NCBI GenBank assembly: GCA_019637675.1
Contig: JAHBVE010000003.1
Coordinates: forward strand, 537,568-601,567
Direction of reading: 5' to 3'
Length of the DNA: 64,000 nucleotides
From: Anaerolineales bacterium
GTDB lineage: Bacteria > Chloroflexota > Anaerolineae > Anaerolineales > UBA11579
The notes under the pieces were generated by a model. It saw only the letters and a list, made by a program, of their open reading frames with translations, did not search any database and was not told the origin of the DNA. Below, in pieces: positions 43,356 to 52,151 of the stretch. How positions within the stretch are numbered: position 1 is the stretch's first letter; each line of letters begins with the position of its first letter. The translations under genes and the position numbers were made by a program.

Positions 43356-44177
43356 ATGAGCGAAAGTTTGCCGGGGTTGCGCGCTAAGGTTCTACTGTAT
43401 GCAGCCTCCGGCGTGGTACTGGTCGCCGCCGCGGCGCTGGGCTGGAACTTTCGCATAGGCCGTCCGCAGTTCAGGCCAAACCCAATAGACCCCACGATCA
43501 TCGAAGTGCTGGTGCGTCATGGAAATTTCGACGCCGGCATGCAGGCTGACAACCGCCGCGGCGGCCAGCTTGCGCTTCCGCCGCGCCAGGTCTGGCTTGA
43601 TGATTATTGGATCGAGCAGACCCAGGTCACCAATGTACAGTATGCCCACTGTGTCGCAGCCGGAGCATGTTCTGTGCCCCTGGATGCGGAGCTCAACCCG
43701 CACTTTTACGATGAAGCCTATGCTAACCACCCGGTGGTTTTCGTCACCTGGCAGAACGCGGCAGATTTTTGTGCCTGGGTGGGTGGCCGGCTGCCGACGG
43801 AGCTGGAATGGGAAAAAGCGGCCCGCGGCGATCAGGGGCGTTTGTACGCGTGGGGAGAAGCCAACCCGGAACTCAACGCCTATGTGAATATCAACAACAT
43901 CCATGACGGCACGGTCCCGGTGGGCTACTACCCGGAGAGCGCCAGCCAGTATGGTGTTCTGGATATGGGCGGCAACGTGCGCGAGTGGGTCTTCGACTGG
44001 TACAGCGAGGATGGCTCCGACGCTTTGAGCGGGCCGGAAACCGGCGAAGCCAAGGTGCTGCGCGGTGCATCCTGGTTTGATCCGGGCTTCTTCTCCATGA
44101 CCTTTGATCGCCTGCAGCACGTTCCCGATTCGCCCGGCCAGAACCGCGGCTTCCGCTGTGCCTTTTCTGACCAATAA
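43356..44177 (+). CDS. SUMF1 / formylglycine-generating-enzyme-like domain protein, membrane-anchored
   Basis: 273 aa. One N-terminal transmembrane helix (10-30), then the FGE-sulfatase fold: YWIEQTQVTNVQYAHCV, HPVVFVTWQNAADFCAW, LPTELEWEKAARG, DMGGNVREWVFDWYS, LRGASW and GFRCAF. The pair of catalytic cysteines of true formylglycine-generating enzymes is not present, so it is likely a ligand-binding or non-converting homologue. Lies between tRNA-Asn and the PTS cluster, no sulfatase gene nearby. Confidence 0.82.
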   Translation: MSESLPGLRAKVLLYAASGVVLVAAAALGWNFRIGRPQFRPNPIDPTIIEVLVRHGNFDAGMQADNRRGGQLALPPRQVWLDDYWIEQTQVTNVQYAHCVAAGACSVPLDAELNPHFYDEAYANHPVVFVTWQNAADFCAWVGGRLPTELEWEKAARGDQGRLYAWGEANPELNAYVNINNIHDGTVPVGYYPESASQYGVLDMGGNVREWVFDWYSEDGSDALSGPETGEAKVLRGASWFDPGFFSMTFDRLQHVPDSPGQNRGFRCAFSDQ

Positions 44178-44437
44178 GCCCTAGCTCCGCGGTATCGCTG
44201 CAAGCTATCGAGCAAAGCTAGCCTTTCGGCAGCCTTGCTCCTCGCTTTCGTATTCCCTTCGTGACAAGCTGCACATGCAGATGAGTCTTGGTTTCTTGCG
44301 GAAACTTTAGACGAAAATTAGTGTTAGTATCTTTAGGTATATGTGCAACGTGTGCAATTTTGTGCAAACGCTAGGAGCATATATCTTGTCGGGGGGCCCC
44401 GGCGGATGCCGGGTGGTTCCAACAGCAGGGGTGCGCC
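44178..44437 (+). promoter_or_regulatory. Control region of the PTS cluster with triple TGTGCAA
   Basis: TGTGCAA occurs three times, at 44342, 44351 and 44361, spaced 9 and 10 bp so that all face the same side of the helix. This is a candidate operator for the SorC-type regulator encoded next. A leader hairpin CCCCGGC-GGAT-GCCGGG follows at 44397-44413, then AGGGG near the start codon. A -10/-35 pair cannot be placed with confidence; the rest of the stretch shows nothing. Confidence 0.6.
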
Positions 44438-45400
44438 ATGCAGGATGTTGAGCGCCAAGCCCTGTTGGCACAGATTGCAGAGCTGTATTACATGCAAAAC
44501 ATGAGCCAAGCCGACATTGCACAGCGTTTTGGGTTCTCGCGCTCCAAGGTTTCGCGCCTGATCACCGAATCGCGTGAGAGCGGCACCGTCCAGATCCGCA
44601 TCAACCATCCGGTGCGCAGAGACTCGGCGCTCGAAGGGCGCCTGGCCCAGGCCTTCCGCCTGCAGGAGGTACACGTCCTGCAGACCAGCCTGTACAACGA
44701 GGCGCAGAGCCTGCGCTCCCTCGGCCGCCTGGGCGCCTACTACCTTAATGAGCACCTTACCGCCACCAGCACCCTCGGCATATCGTGGGGCACGGCCATC
44801 TACGAAGTCGCCCAGGCGCTGCGCCAGCGCAATTATCCTGACTTCCGTATCGTGCAGATCATTGGCTCCATCGGCTACGGTGACCCGGCCGTAGACGGCC
44901 CTGAGCTGGCCCGCAACATCGCTTCTGTTTTCTCCGGCAAGTACTTCACCCTCAACTCCCCCGTCATCGTCAAAGACATGCAAGCCCGCGACACCCTGAT
45001 CGGCGAACGCCACATCAGCGATGTGCTCGCGCTGGGCCTGCAGGCTGATTACTACCTGGTCGGCATCGGCTCCACCACGCCGCAGCACTCGGCCCTGGTG
45101 CGCGCCGGCAGCGTGCTGGCCAAGGAGATGCAGAGCATCAACAAGCTAACCGGCGCGGTCGGTGACATCTGCGCCCGCCTGTACGACGAGAACGGCAACT
45201 TCGAGGGCATTGACTTCAACCAGCGCGTCGTGGGCATCTCGCTGCAACAGCTGCGAGATGCCAAGGGCACCGTCGTCGGCATCGCCGGCGGCGAGGCCAA
45301 GGCGCCCGCTATCCTGGGCGCGGTGCGCGGCGGCCTGATCGATGTGCTCATCACCGACGACAAAGCCGCCGCCACCGTATTGGAGTTGGACAAAGAATGA
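44438..45400 (+). CDS. SorC/DeoR-family sugar-responsive transcriptional regulator
   Basis: 320 aa. N-terminal helix-turn-helix (YYMQNMSQADIAQRFGFSR, residues 17-35, then SKVSRLITE) and a C-terminal sugar-phosphate-binding domain with GISWGTAIYEVA, IIGSIG, YLVGIGSTTP and GGEAKAPAILGAVRGG. It matches the usual 310-340 aa. It probably senses a phosphorylated product of the PTS genes that follow; its stop overlaps the HPr start (ATGA), so they are cotranscribed. Confidence 0.9.
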   Translation: MQDVERQALLAQIAELYYMQNMSQADIAQRFGFSRSKVSRLITESRESGTVQIRINHPVRRDSALEGRLAQAFRLQEVHVLQTSLYNEAQSLRSLGRLGAYYLNEHLTATSTLGISWGTAIYEVAQALRQRNYPDFRIVQIIGSIGYGDPAVDGPELARNIASVFSGKYFTLNSPVIVKDMQARDTLIGERHISDVLALGLQADYYLVGIGSTTPQHSALVRAGSVLAKEMQSINKLTGAVGDICARLYDENGNFEGIDFNQRVVGISLQQLRDAKGTVVGIAGGEAKAPAILGAVRGGLIDVLITDDKAAATVLELDKE

Positions 45401-45684
45401 GCATGGCAACCCTCAAAACCACCATTCAGCATGAGGCCGGCTTGCACGCCCGCCCGCTGGCGCAGTTCGTCAAGACCGTGAAGGAGTACGACGCCGAAGT
45501 GCAGGTGACCAACCTGACCCGCGGCAAAGGCCCGGTCTCGGGCGCCAGCCCGGTCAAGCTGCTGCTGCTGGCCGTGCTCAAGGATCACGAGATCGAGATC
45601 GAGGCCACCGGCAGCCAGGCTGACCAGGTGCTGCAGGCTCTGCAAACCCTGATCGACGACAACTTTGGAGAAAACGATGCTTGA
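45397..45684 (+). CDS. ptsH: HPr phosphocarrier protein
   Basis: 95 aa. Passes phosphate from Enzyme I to EIIA. Active-site His in HEAGLHARPL is residue 17 from this start, or exactly 15 if the second Met (ATG 45403) is used. A Ser aligned with regulatory Ser46 is present (GASPVKLL), so HPr kinase control is possible. It is encoded inside a sugar-specific operon, with Enzyme I (53577) in the same operon. Confidence 0.9.
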   Translation: MSMATLKTTIQHEAGLHARPLAQFVKTVKEYDAEVQVTNLTRGKGPVSGASPVKLLLLAVLKDHEIEIEATGSQADQVLQALQTLIDDNFGENDA

Positions 45685-46102
45685 TTTTCTTTCAGACAAT
45701 ATGGGCGTGCTTGCGCTTCTGCTCCTCATCATGTGGGGCTTGCAGTTCGCCTTCACCTATGTGCAGATGCGCAAGTTCTACGCCCGCCTCAAGATCGTGC
45801 GTCAAGCCGGGCTCACCGCGGTGGGCAAGGGTGGCGGCCAGTACCGCGGCCGCGTCTACGGCGTGCTGACCGTGGATGAGAACAAGACCATCATCCATGC
45901 CGAGAAAATGTCCGGCTGGTCCAACTTCTCCGGCCTCAAAGCCGTGCCCGAGCTGATCGGCCTTTCCCTACACGACATTCTGGATGAGACGCGTGAACTG
46001 CCCGTGTCTCGCAAACTTTCCGAAGCCTTCCGCGATGCCGCGGCGTATCTGCTTGATGCGAAACCCTCGCAGACCCTCCCCGAAGCAGACCCCGGCAAAT
46101 AA
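45677..46102 (+). CDS. gutM: Glucitol operon activator GutM
   Basis: 141 aa from ATG 45677, behind TTGGAG. One N-terminal membrane helix (residues 10-24, VLALLLLIMWGLQFA) and the GutM body: YVQMRKFYARL and KGGGQYRGRVYGVL. In enteric bacteria GutM activates the sorbitol operon. Overlaps the HPr end by 8 nt. Confidence 0.85.
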   Translation: MLDFLSDNMGVLALLLLIMWGLQFAFTYVQMRKFYARLKIVRQAGLTAVGKGGGQYRGRVYGVLTVDENKTIIHAEKMSGWSNFSGLKAVPELIGLSLHDILDETRELPVSRKLSEAFRDAAAYLLDAKPSQTLPEADPGK

Positions 46103-46185
46103 ACTTAATGACAGGAGGTACCCCAGCCAGCGATTGCCGAAATGTCTCATCACCCTAATCGACTACTAGAGGAGAGTTTCTGACT

Positions 46186-46722
46186 ATGGATGCTTTAGTA
46201 CATGCAGCAGAATGGTTCATCGGCCTGTTCCAAACAGGCGGCGGAGTGTTCCTTTCCCTCGTCGGCGGCATTATCCCGCTGCTGATCGTTCTGTTGACCG
46301 GCGTTAACGCTCTCGTGGCCCTGATCGGCCCCGAGAAGATCGACAAGGTGGGCGAGTGGGCTGCCCGCGACGGGATCATCTACTACCCCGTTCGCTACAT
46401 CCTCCTGCCCTTCCTGGCCGTGTTCTTCCTGACCAACCCCATGGCCTACACCATGGGTCGCTTCCTCCCGGAGCGCTTCAAGCCGGCTTTCTACGATGCC
46501 GCCGTCTCCTACGTTCACCCTCCGCTTGGTATCTTCCCTCACATCAACCCGGGTGAGCTGTTCGTATGGCTCGGCATTGCTGCCGGCATTGAGTCCCTCG
46601 GCCTGTCCACCGTGCCTCTGGCGCTGTGGTACCTGGTCGTTGGCTTGATCGTTATCTTCATCCGCGGCGTTGTGACGGAGCGCATCACTGCAATCATGTG
46701 GGCGCGCCGCCAGGCCAAGTAA
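46186..46722 (+). CDS. srlA: PTS glucitol/sorbitol-family transporter EIIC (SrlA-type)
   Basis: 178 aa, similar to the E. coli SrlA length. About 5 membrane helices, with LVALIGPEKIDKVGEWAARD, RYILLPFLAVFFLTNPMAYTMGRF and the loop HPPLGIFPHINPGELFVWLG. First half of the split membrane channel. An SD (GAGGAGAG) lies 9 nt upstream. The 83-nt gap before it has no other feature. Confidence 0.92.
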   Translation: MDALVHAAEWFIGLFQTGGGVFLSLVGGIIPLLIVLLTGVNALVALIGPEKIDKVGEWAARDGIIYYPVRYILLPFLAVFFLTNPMAYTMGRFLPERFKPAFYDAAVSYVHPPLGIFPHINPGELFVWLGIAAGIESLGLSTVPLALWYLVVGLIVIFIRGVVTERITAIMWARRQAK

Positions 46723-46740
46723 GAGAAGGAGAAACAAACG

Positions 46741-47274
46741 ATGAATGCGTTCCTCGTAAAAGTTGGCCGCGGTGTGGGTGGCGTCGTTGGCGCCCTCTAC
46801 CAAGCCGGCCGTGACGCTGTAGACCAGGTTGTCGTCAACATTCTGCCCTTCATGGCTTTCATCAGTCTGGTGATCGGTATCATCCTTGCCACTGGCATCG
46901 GTGACTGGATCGCCAACCTGCTGGCCCCTCTGGCCGGCAGCCTGTTCGGCCTGTTGGCTCTCTCCGTGATCATTGCCATCCCCGTGCTCTCGCCCCTGCT
47001 GGGCCCCGGCGCGGTGATTGCTCAGATCATCGGTACCCTGTTGGGCAGCACCCTGCTGGCCAACGGCAGCATCCCTCCCGCCTATGCCCTCCCGGCTTTG
47101 TTCGCCATCAACCCGCAAGTGGGTTGTGACTTCATCCCGGTGGGTCTGGCTCTGGGTGAAGCTGAACCCGAGACTGTGGAAGTTGGCGTTCCGGCGGTGC
47201 TGTTCTCCCGCCTGATCACCGGCCCCGTGGCTGTGTTGATCGCCTTCCTGTTCATGCCCCTGCTGCCCTACTAA
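46741..47274 (+). CDS. PTS glucitol/sorbitol-family transporter second EIIC domain (SrlE C-terminal part)
   Basis: 177 aa matching only the C-terminal membrane half of E. coli Srl[39 protein letters not shown] and [20 protein letters not shown]. In E. coli this is fused behind the IIB domain; here it is a separate gene placed in front of the EIIB gene. SD AGAAGGAG. Together with SrlA it forms the sugar channel. Confidence 0.9.
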   Translation: MNAFLVKVGRGVGGVVGALYQAGRDAVDQVVVNILPFMAFISLVIGIILATGIGDWIANLLAPLAGSLFGLLALSVIIAIPVLSPLLGPGAVIAQIIGTLLGSTLLANGSIPPAYALPALFAINPQVGCDFIPVGLALGEAEPETVEVGVPAVLFSRLITGPVAVLIAFLFMPLLPY

Positions 47275-47366
47275 TCACTTGCTTTGAGCCTGGGAGGGGA
47301 ACGCACGTTCCCCTCCCAGCTCAGAAGTGAAACGGAACTTAGGACAAGAGAGGATAAGAAAAGACG

Positions 47367-47747
47367 ATGAGCAAGAAATACAAGAAAGTAAAGATCAGCG
47401 CCGGCCCGCGTGGCTGGGGCGGCCCCTTGGTGATCGAGCCCAAGCCCGGCAAGGATTTGATCTACTGCGTGACCGGCGGTGGCATTCACCCCCTGGCGCA
47501 GCACATTGCCGATCTGACGGGTGGCACGCCCTTTGATGGCTTCAAGTCCAAGGCTGGCTTTGATGAGATTGCCGTCGCCATTATCGATTGTGGCGGCACG
47601 GCCCGCGTGGGCGTCTACCCCATGAAGGGTGTGATGACCGTGGACGTGTATGCCACCAAACCGTCTGGCCCCCTGTTCCGCTTCATCAAAGAGAACGTCT
47701 TTGTTTCGGGTGTCACCGAGGCTCAGGTCGAGCTGCTCGAAGACTAA
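47367..47747 (+). CDS. PTS glucitol/sorbitol-family EIIB (SrlE N-terminal part)
   Basis: 126 aa. GPRGWGGPLVIEPKPGK and AIIDCGGTARVGVYPMKG are the IIB signatures; Cys75 in IIDCGGT aligns with the phosphorylated cysteine of E. coli SrlE. It phosphorylates the incoming polyol. The membrane half that follows in E. coli is here encoded upstream. Confidence 0.9.
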   Translation: MSKKYKKVKISAGPRGWGGPLVIEPKPGKDLIYCVTGGGIHPLAQHIADLTGGTPFDGFKSKAGFDEIAVAIIDCGGTARVGVYPMKGVMTVDVYATKPSGPLFRFIKENVFVSGVTEAQVELLED

Positions 47748-47774
47748 GCCTAAAGAAAGCTTCAAGAAATAATC

Positions 47775-48140
47775 ATGGTCAAGTATCAAGCTCGCATCAC
47801 CCACATTGGCCCGTATGTCTCCGAGTTCGTGGCGGAGAAGGTGCTGGTGTTCTTCGGCAGCCAGGCGCCCGAAGAGCTGGCCGAGTTTGCCATTCTGCAT
47901 GACGGCCAAACCCTGCAAGGCCAGCTGGAGCCAGGCGACAGGATCTTCCTGGGCGATGAGGATTTTGCCGTGCTGGCTGTTGGCGAGGTCGCCAACAGCA
48001 ACCTCGCCAACCTGGGCCACTTGGTGGTCAAGGTCAACGGCCAGAGCGAGCCGGAAATGCCTGGCGATGTGTGCGTGGAAGCCAAGCCGCTGCCGCCGAT
48101 CGAGGTGGGCATGCTTGTGAGAATTGAGGATTCCAAGTAG
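47775..48140 (+). CDS. srlB: PTS glucitol/sorbitol-family EIIA
   Basis: 121 aa, the normal size. The phosphorylated His is His42 in FAILHDGQTLQG, aligned to the FIHCHGELKG region of E. coli SrlB; the rest (VGEVANSNLANLGHLVVKVNG) also fits. It passes phosphate from HPr to EIIB. Separated by 2 nt from the dehydrogenase gene. Confidence 0.9.
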   Translation: MVKYQARITHIGPYVSEFVAEKVLVFFGSQAPEELAEFAILHDGQTLQGQLEPGDRIFLGDEDFAVLAVGEVANSNLANLGHLVVKVNGQSEPEMPGDVCVEAKPLPPIEVGMLVRIEDSK

Positions 48141-48142
48141 GT

Positions 48143-49474
48143 ATGAAGACGCTACGCGAACGACTGCGAGAGTTTGAAGCCCAGCAGGGCCACCCCATCC
48201 GTGTGGGTTTGGTGGGGGCCGGCCAAATGGGAACTGGCCTGATCGGCCAGATGGAATTGATGGACGGCATGAAAGCTGTCGCCGTCACCGATGTGCTGCC
48301 CCGCCGCGCCTATGACGCCTTCCACGAGGCCGAGGTCGACCCGGTCCTGATCGGCGAAGCCGCCAGCGCGGCCGAAGCCGATGCGCTGATCGCGGCCGGT
48401 AAGCGGGCCGCGTTGCAGTCCACCCAAGAGCTGCTCAAGATCGCCAACTTGGATGTCATCGTTGAATCGACCGGTATCCCTGAAGTAGGCGCCGAGGTGT
48501 GCCTCGGCGCCATTCAGGCTGGCAAGCACATCGTCAACATGAATGTGGAAGCGGACGCCACGATCGGCTATTACCTTGGCCAGCAGGCCAAGCAGGCCGG
48601 CGTGGTGTATACCCTGGCGGCCGGGGACGAGCCCGGCGCCATCAAGGAAATTTATGATTTTGCCGACGCGCTCGGTTTCAAGATCGTGGCCGTGGGCAAG
48701 GGCAAGAACAACCCGCTCAACCGCGCCTCCAACCCTGACAGCGTGGCCGAGAAAGCCCGCACGCGCAAGATGAGCCCCAAGATGCTCGCCTCGTTCGAGG
48801 ATGGCACCAAGACGATGGTCGAGATGACCAGCATCGCCAACGCCATCGGCTTTGTGCCGCAAGTGCGCGGCGCACATGGCCCGGATGTCACCGTCAAAGA
48901 TCTGCCCAAGGTCTTCGTGCCCAAGGCGGCTGGCGGCATTTTGGAGAGCGAGAACATTGTTGAGTACGCCGTGGGTCCCGCCCCCGGTGTGTTCGTCATC
49001 ATCACCACCGACCGCGAGAAGATCATTCGTGATCTCAATTACCTTGGCTTGTCTGGCGGCGGCAACGGCTATTGGAGTCTGTACCGCCCGTACCATCTCG
49101 CAAATCTTGAGACGCCCATTTCCATTGCCCACGCGGCCATGGAAGGCCTGTCCACGCTGGTTCCGTTGCGCCCGCCCACGGCGGAGACGATCACCGCCGC
49201 CAAGCGCGATCTCAAGGCCGGTGAGCGTATTGATGCGCTGGGCGGCTTCACCGTCTACGGCATGATCGAGAAAGCCAGTGTGGCCGCGGAGCAGAATCTG
49301 CTGCCGCTCGGCCTGGCCGTCGGCGCCACCTTGGTGAAAGACGTGCCCATGGGCGAGGCGCTGAGCTATGACGATGTGCAGCTGGATGAAAACCAGCTGA
49401 TCGTGAAACTGCGCCGGGAGCAGGACCAGATGCCCGGTACCTACCAGGCGGAGCATGCGAAAGCGAGCGTCTGA
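48143..49474 (+). CDS. COG4091 NAD(P)-dependent dehydrogenase with C-terminal SAF domain (DRL-like)
   Basis: 443 aa. N-terminal Rossmann motif GLVGAGQMG (22-30), VIVESTGIPEVGAE, NMNVEADATIG, AGDEPGAIKE and GKGKNNPLN, then a C-terminal SAF-like region (DLKAGERIDALGG ... VGATLVKDVPMGEAL). The family is annotated as homoserine-dehydrogenase-like and contains the Brucella DXR-like enzyme DRL, which interconverts 1-deoxyxylulose 5-phosphate and 2-C-methylerythritol 4-phosphate; other members have unknown substrates. Position between a PTS and an acetoin-type E1 argues for a sugar or polyol phosphate substrate. Confidence 0.82.
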   Translation: MKTLRERLREFEAQQGHPIRVGLVGAGQMGTGLIGQMELMDGMKAVAVTDVLPRRAYDAFHEAEVDPVLIGEAASAAEADALIAAGKRAALQSTQELLKIANLDVIVESTGIPEVGAEVCLGAIQAGKHIVNMNVEADATIGYYLGQQAKQAGVVYTLAAGDEPGAIKEIYDFADALGFKIVAVGKGKNNPLNRASNPDSVAEKARTRKMSPKMLASFEDGTKTMVEMTSIANAIGFVPQVRGAHGPDVTVKDLPKVFVPKAAGGILESENIVEYAVGPAPGVFVIITTDREKIIRDLNYLGLSGGGNGYWSLYRPYHLANLETPISIAHAAMEGLSTLVPLRPPTAETITAAKRDLKAGERIDALGGFTVYGMIEKASVAAEQNLLPLGLAVGATLVKDVPMGEALSYDDVQLDENQLIVKLRREQDQMPGTYQAEHAKASV

Positions 49475-50150
49475 CCCCGCCGCAAGCAAGAATGCAGGCG
49501 TAGTGGACCGCTTGTCCACTACGTACAGCCACCTGTGGGGTAAGAAGCCCCAGGGCGTGGCCAAACCGCGCGCCATCGGCTCAGATGTGCGCGATCTGTT
49601 CGCCACCGAGGCCGTGCGCGCCGGCATGATCGAGACGGCAGCCCAGGCCGCCCAGTTGGGTCTCGTGGCTGGCCAGCTGAGCGAGGCCAGCCTGCGCCTG
49701 GCAGGCGACAAGTTCCTGGTCACCGTCGCCGGCAGCTGGCTCTACCAGCTGCGGGATGCCGATCTGCTGCTGGCCTCGGACGCGCCGGAGAAGGGCTTCG
49801 CCGAAGAAGCCTTGCCGGCCCATTGGCATTTGCACCTGGCGGGTTATCGTCAGGCGCCGCAAGCGGGCGCGGCGTTGTTGGGCCACCCGGCCGCCGCGCT
49901 GGCGCTGATGGCGCAGGGCAATCTGCCCGATCTCGGCCTGCTGTCCGGCGCAGATGCGCTGGGCACATTGGTCATATGCGCGGAGGTTGAGCAGGTCAAG
50001 CATGCGCTCAGCACTGCACGCGTGCTATTTGTAAAGGGTGTTGGCATATTGGTGTTCGCCGAGACCCTGCAGCAGGCCATCATGGACCTGCAATTGGTGA
50101 ACCGCCTGTCTGAGATCAGCTTGTACCAGACCCGCGGCAACGTGAACTGA
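49455..50150 (+). CDS. Degenerate class II aldolase/adducin-like protein
   Basis: 231 aa overlapping the dehydrogenase gene by 20 nt. The fold pattern of class II (fuculose-phosphate-type) aldolases is visible: [52 protein letters not shown] and [19 protein letters not shown]. The zinc-binding His-x-His is reduced to one His, and the third His of the NHG segment is Lys-Gly, so classical aldolase catalysis is unlikely. It may be a scaffold or regulate the pathway. Conserved gene order suggests it is expressed. Confidence 0.6.
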   Translation: MRKRASDPAASKNAGVVDRLSTTYSHLWGKKPQGVAKPRAIGSDVRDLFATEAVRAGMIETAAQAAQLGLVAGQLSEASLRLAGDKFLVTVAGSWLYQLRDADLLLASDAPEKGFAEEALPAHWHLHLAGYRQAPQAGAALLGHPAAALALMAQGNLPDLGLLSGADALGTLVICAEVEQVKHALSTARVLFVKGVGILVFAETLQQAIMDLQLVNRLSEISLYQTRGNVN

Positions 50151-50164
50151 GGTTCATAAGGACT

Positions 50165-51154
50165 ATGGCAAAAAGCAAGAACGCACAAACTTCGCAGGCC
50201 GCCAAGCGCAAGCTCAGCGAGAAGCAGCTTCATGAAATGCTGTACACCATGATGCTCATTCGTCGCTTTGAGGAAAAAGCGCTGGATCTGTATTCGCTGG
50301 GCAAGGTGCACGGCACCATGCACCTCTCCATCGGGCAGGAGGCCACCGCGGTGGGCGCATCCGGCGCGCTGACCCAGCAAGACTATTTGCTCAATACGCA
50401 TCGCGGCCACGGCCACTGCCTGGCCTGGGGCAGCCAGGCCGATCTGATGATGGCCGAATTCATGGGCAAAGAGACCGGCTATTGCCGCGGCCGCGGCGGC
50501 TCGATGCATATTGCCAATGTGGACGCCAACAACCTGGGCGCCAACGGCATTGTTGCCGGCGGCCTGCCCATCTCGGTCGGTGTGGGCCTCAGCATCCGCG
50601 CCCGCAACACCGAGCAAGTGGTGATGGTCGTCTTCGGTGATGGCGCTTCGAACGAAGGCGCCTTCCACGAGTCGATCAACATGGCCAGCATCTGGAACTT
50701 GCCGGTCATCTTCCTGTGTGAGAACAACCAGTACGCCATGTCCATGCCGGTCGAGAAGAGCATGAACATTGACCGCATCAGTGACCGCGCTGCCGCCTAC
50801 GGCATTGAAGGCGTGACGGTGGATGGCAATGATGTCGAAGCCGTATACGAAGCCGTGCACAACGCTCGCCAGCGCGCCATCGCTGGCAAAGGCCCCACGC
50901 TGATCGAGTGCAATACCTATCGCTACATGGGCCACTCCAAGAGCGACCGCCAGGCCTACCGCACGCGTGACGAAGTCAAGACCTGGATGGACAAAGACCC
51001 CATCGAGCGTTTGGCAGGCCATCTCGACATGAGCAAAAAGGATAAGGACGGCTTGTTCAAAAAAGCCGAAGCCGAGATCGAGAAGGCTGTGGAGTTTGCC
51101 GAGGCCAGCCCCGAGCCGGACGTGGCCGACATCATGGAGGGCGTTTATGCCTAG
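50165..51154 (+). CDS. TPP-dependent dehydrogenase E1 alpha (acetoin/pyruvate type)
   Basis: 329 aa, the short AcoA-like form. TPP-binding motif [14 protein letters not shown] (157-170) to CENN (185-188), [20 protein letters not shown], and the phosphorylation-loop region [10 protein letters not shown]. Cleaves an alpha-keto or alpha-hydroxyketone substrate and transfers the acyl group to the lipoyl-E2. Overlaps the E1 beta gene by 8 nt. Pyruvate, acetoin or a deoxy-sugar are possible substrates. Confidence 0.9.
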   Translation: MAKSKNAQTSQAAKRKLSEKQLHEMLYTMMLIRRFEEKALDLYSLGKVHGTMHLSIGQEATAVGASGALTQQDYLLNTHRGHGHCLAWGSQADLMMAEFMGKETGYCRGRGGSMHIANVDANNLGANGIVAGGLPISVGVGLSIRARNTEQVVMVVFGDGASNEGAFHESINMASIWNLPVIFLCENNQYAMSMPVEKSMNIDRISDRAAAYGIEGVTVDGNDVEAVYEAVHNARQRAIAGKGPTLIECNTYRYMGHSKSDRQAYRTRDEVKTWMDKDPIERLAGHLDMSKKDKDGLFKKAEAEIEKAVEFAEASPEPDVADIMEGVYA

Positions 51155-52151
51155 CCCCAACGGCACGCGTGAGATCACATACGTTGAAGCCGTGCGTGAA
51201 GCGCTCACCCAGTCCATGCAGGCGGATGAGCGCGTCTTCCTGATCGGCGAGGATATTGGCGTCTACGGCGGCGCCTTTGGCGTCTCGGCCGGTATGCACG
51301 CCGAGTTCGGCGGCGAGCGCGTCATTGATACGCCCATCTCCGAAGCCGCCATCGTGGGCGCCTGTGTCGGCGCCGCCCTCACCGGCATGCGTCCGGTGGG
51401 CGAGATCCAGTTCATGGATTTCATCACCCTCGGCATGGAGCAGCTCGTGCTGCAGGCCGCCAAGGTGCGCTTCATGTTCGGCGGCAAGGCCACCGTGCCC
51501 ATGGTGCTGCGCACGCCCGGCGGCTCCGGCACCGGTGCGGCCGCCCAGCACTCCGAGAGCCTCGAGACCTGGTTCACGCACGTGCCCGGCCTCAAGGTCG
51601 TCATGCCCAGCTCCCCGTATGATGCCAAGGGTCTGCTGATGGCCGCCATTCAAGACGAGAACCCCGTCATATTTGTCGAGCACAAGCTGCTCTACAAGGT
51701 CAGCGGCCCCGTGCCAGAGGAGCCGTACACCATCCCGCTGGGGGAGCCTAACATTGTGCGCGAGGGCAAGCACCTCACCGTGGTGGCAACTTCCATTATG
51801 GTGCAACGCGCCAAGCAGGCCGCCGAAGAGCTGGCCAAAGAGGGCATTGAGATCGAGATCGTGGATCCGCGTACGCTCAACCCGTTCGACGACAGTCTCA
51901 TGATCCAGTCGGTGGTCAAGACCGGCAAAGCCCTCGTGGTGCACGAGGCCGTCAAGACCAGCGGCTACGGCGCTGAGCTGGTCTCGCGCATCGTTGAGAG
52001 CGAAGCCTTCGATTATTTGGATGCGCCGGTACGCCGCCTGGCGGGGTTGGATATCCCCATCCCCTACAACCGCAACCTGGAGTACCACGCCGTCCCGCAG
52101 GTCGAGAACATCGTGGCCGAAGCGCGCAAACTTGTGCGCGGGGAATACTAA
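51147..52151 (+). CDS. TPP-dependent dehydrogenase E1 beta
   Basis: 334 aa from ATG 51147. [53 protein letters not shown], and the C-terminal domain [19 protein letters not shown]. Completes the alpha2beta2 E1. Its stop overlaps the E2 start by one nucleotide (TAATG). Confidence 0.92.
   Translation: MPSPNGTREITYVEAVREALTQSMQADERVFLIGEDIGVYGGAFGVSAGMHAEFGGERVIDTPISEAAIVGACVGAALTGMRPVGEIQFMDFITLGMEQLVLQAAKVRFMFGGKATVPMVLRTPGGSGTGAAAQHSESLETWFTHVPGLKVVMPSSPYDAKGLLMAAIQDENPVIFVEHKLLYKVSGPVPEEPYTIPLGEPNIVREGKHLTVVATSIMVQRAKQAAEELAKEGIEIEIVDPRTLNPFDDSLMIQSVVKTGKALVVHEAVKTSGYGAELVSRIVESEAFDYLDAPVRRLAGLDIPIPYNRNLEYHAVPQVENIVAEARKLVRGEY

Noticed and set aside
43356..44177. Active formylglycine-generating enzyme
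   Set aside because: The catalytic cysteine pair is absent and no sulfatase is nearby; described as SUMF1-like only.
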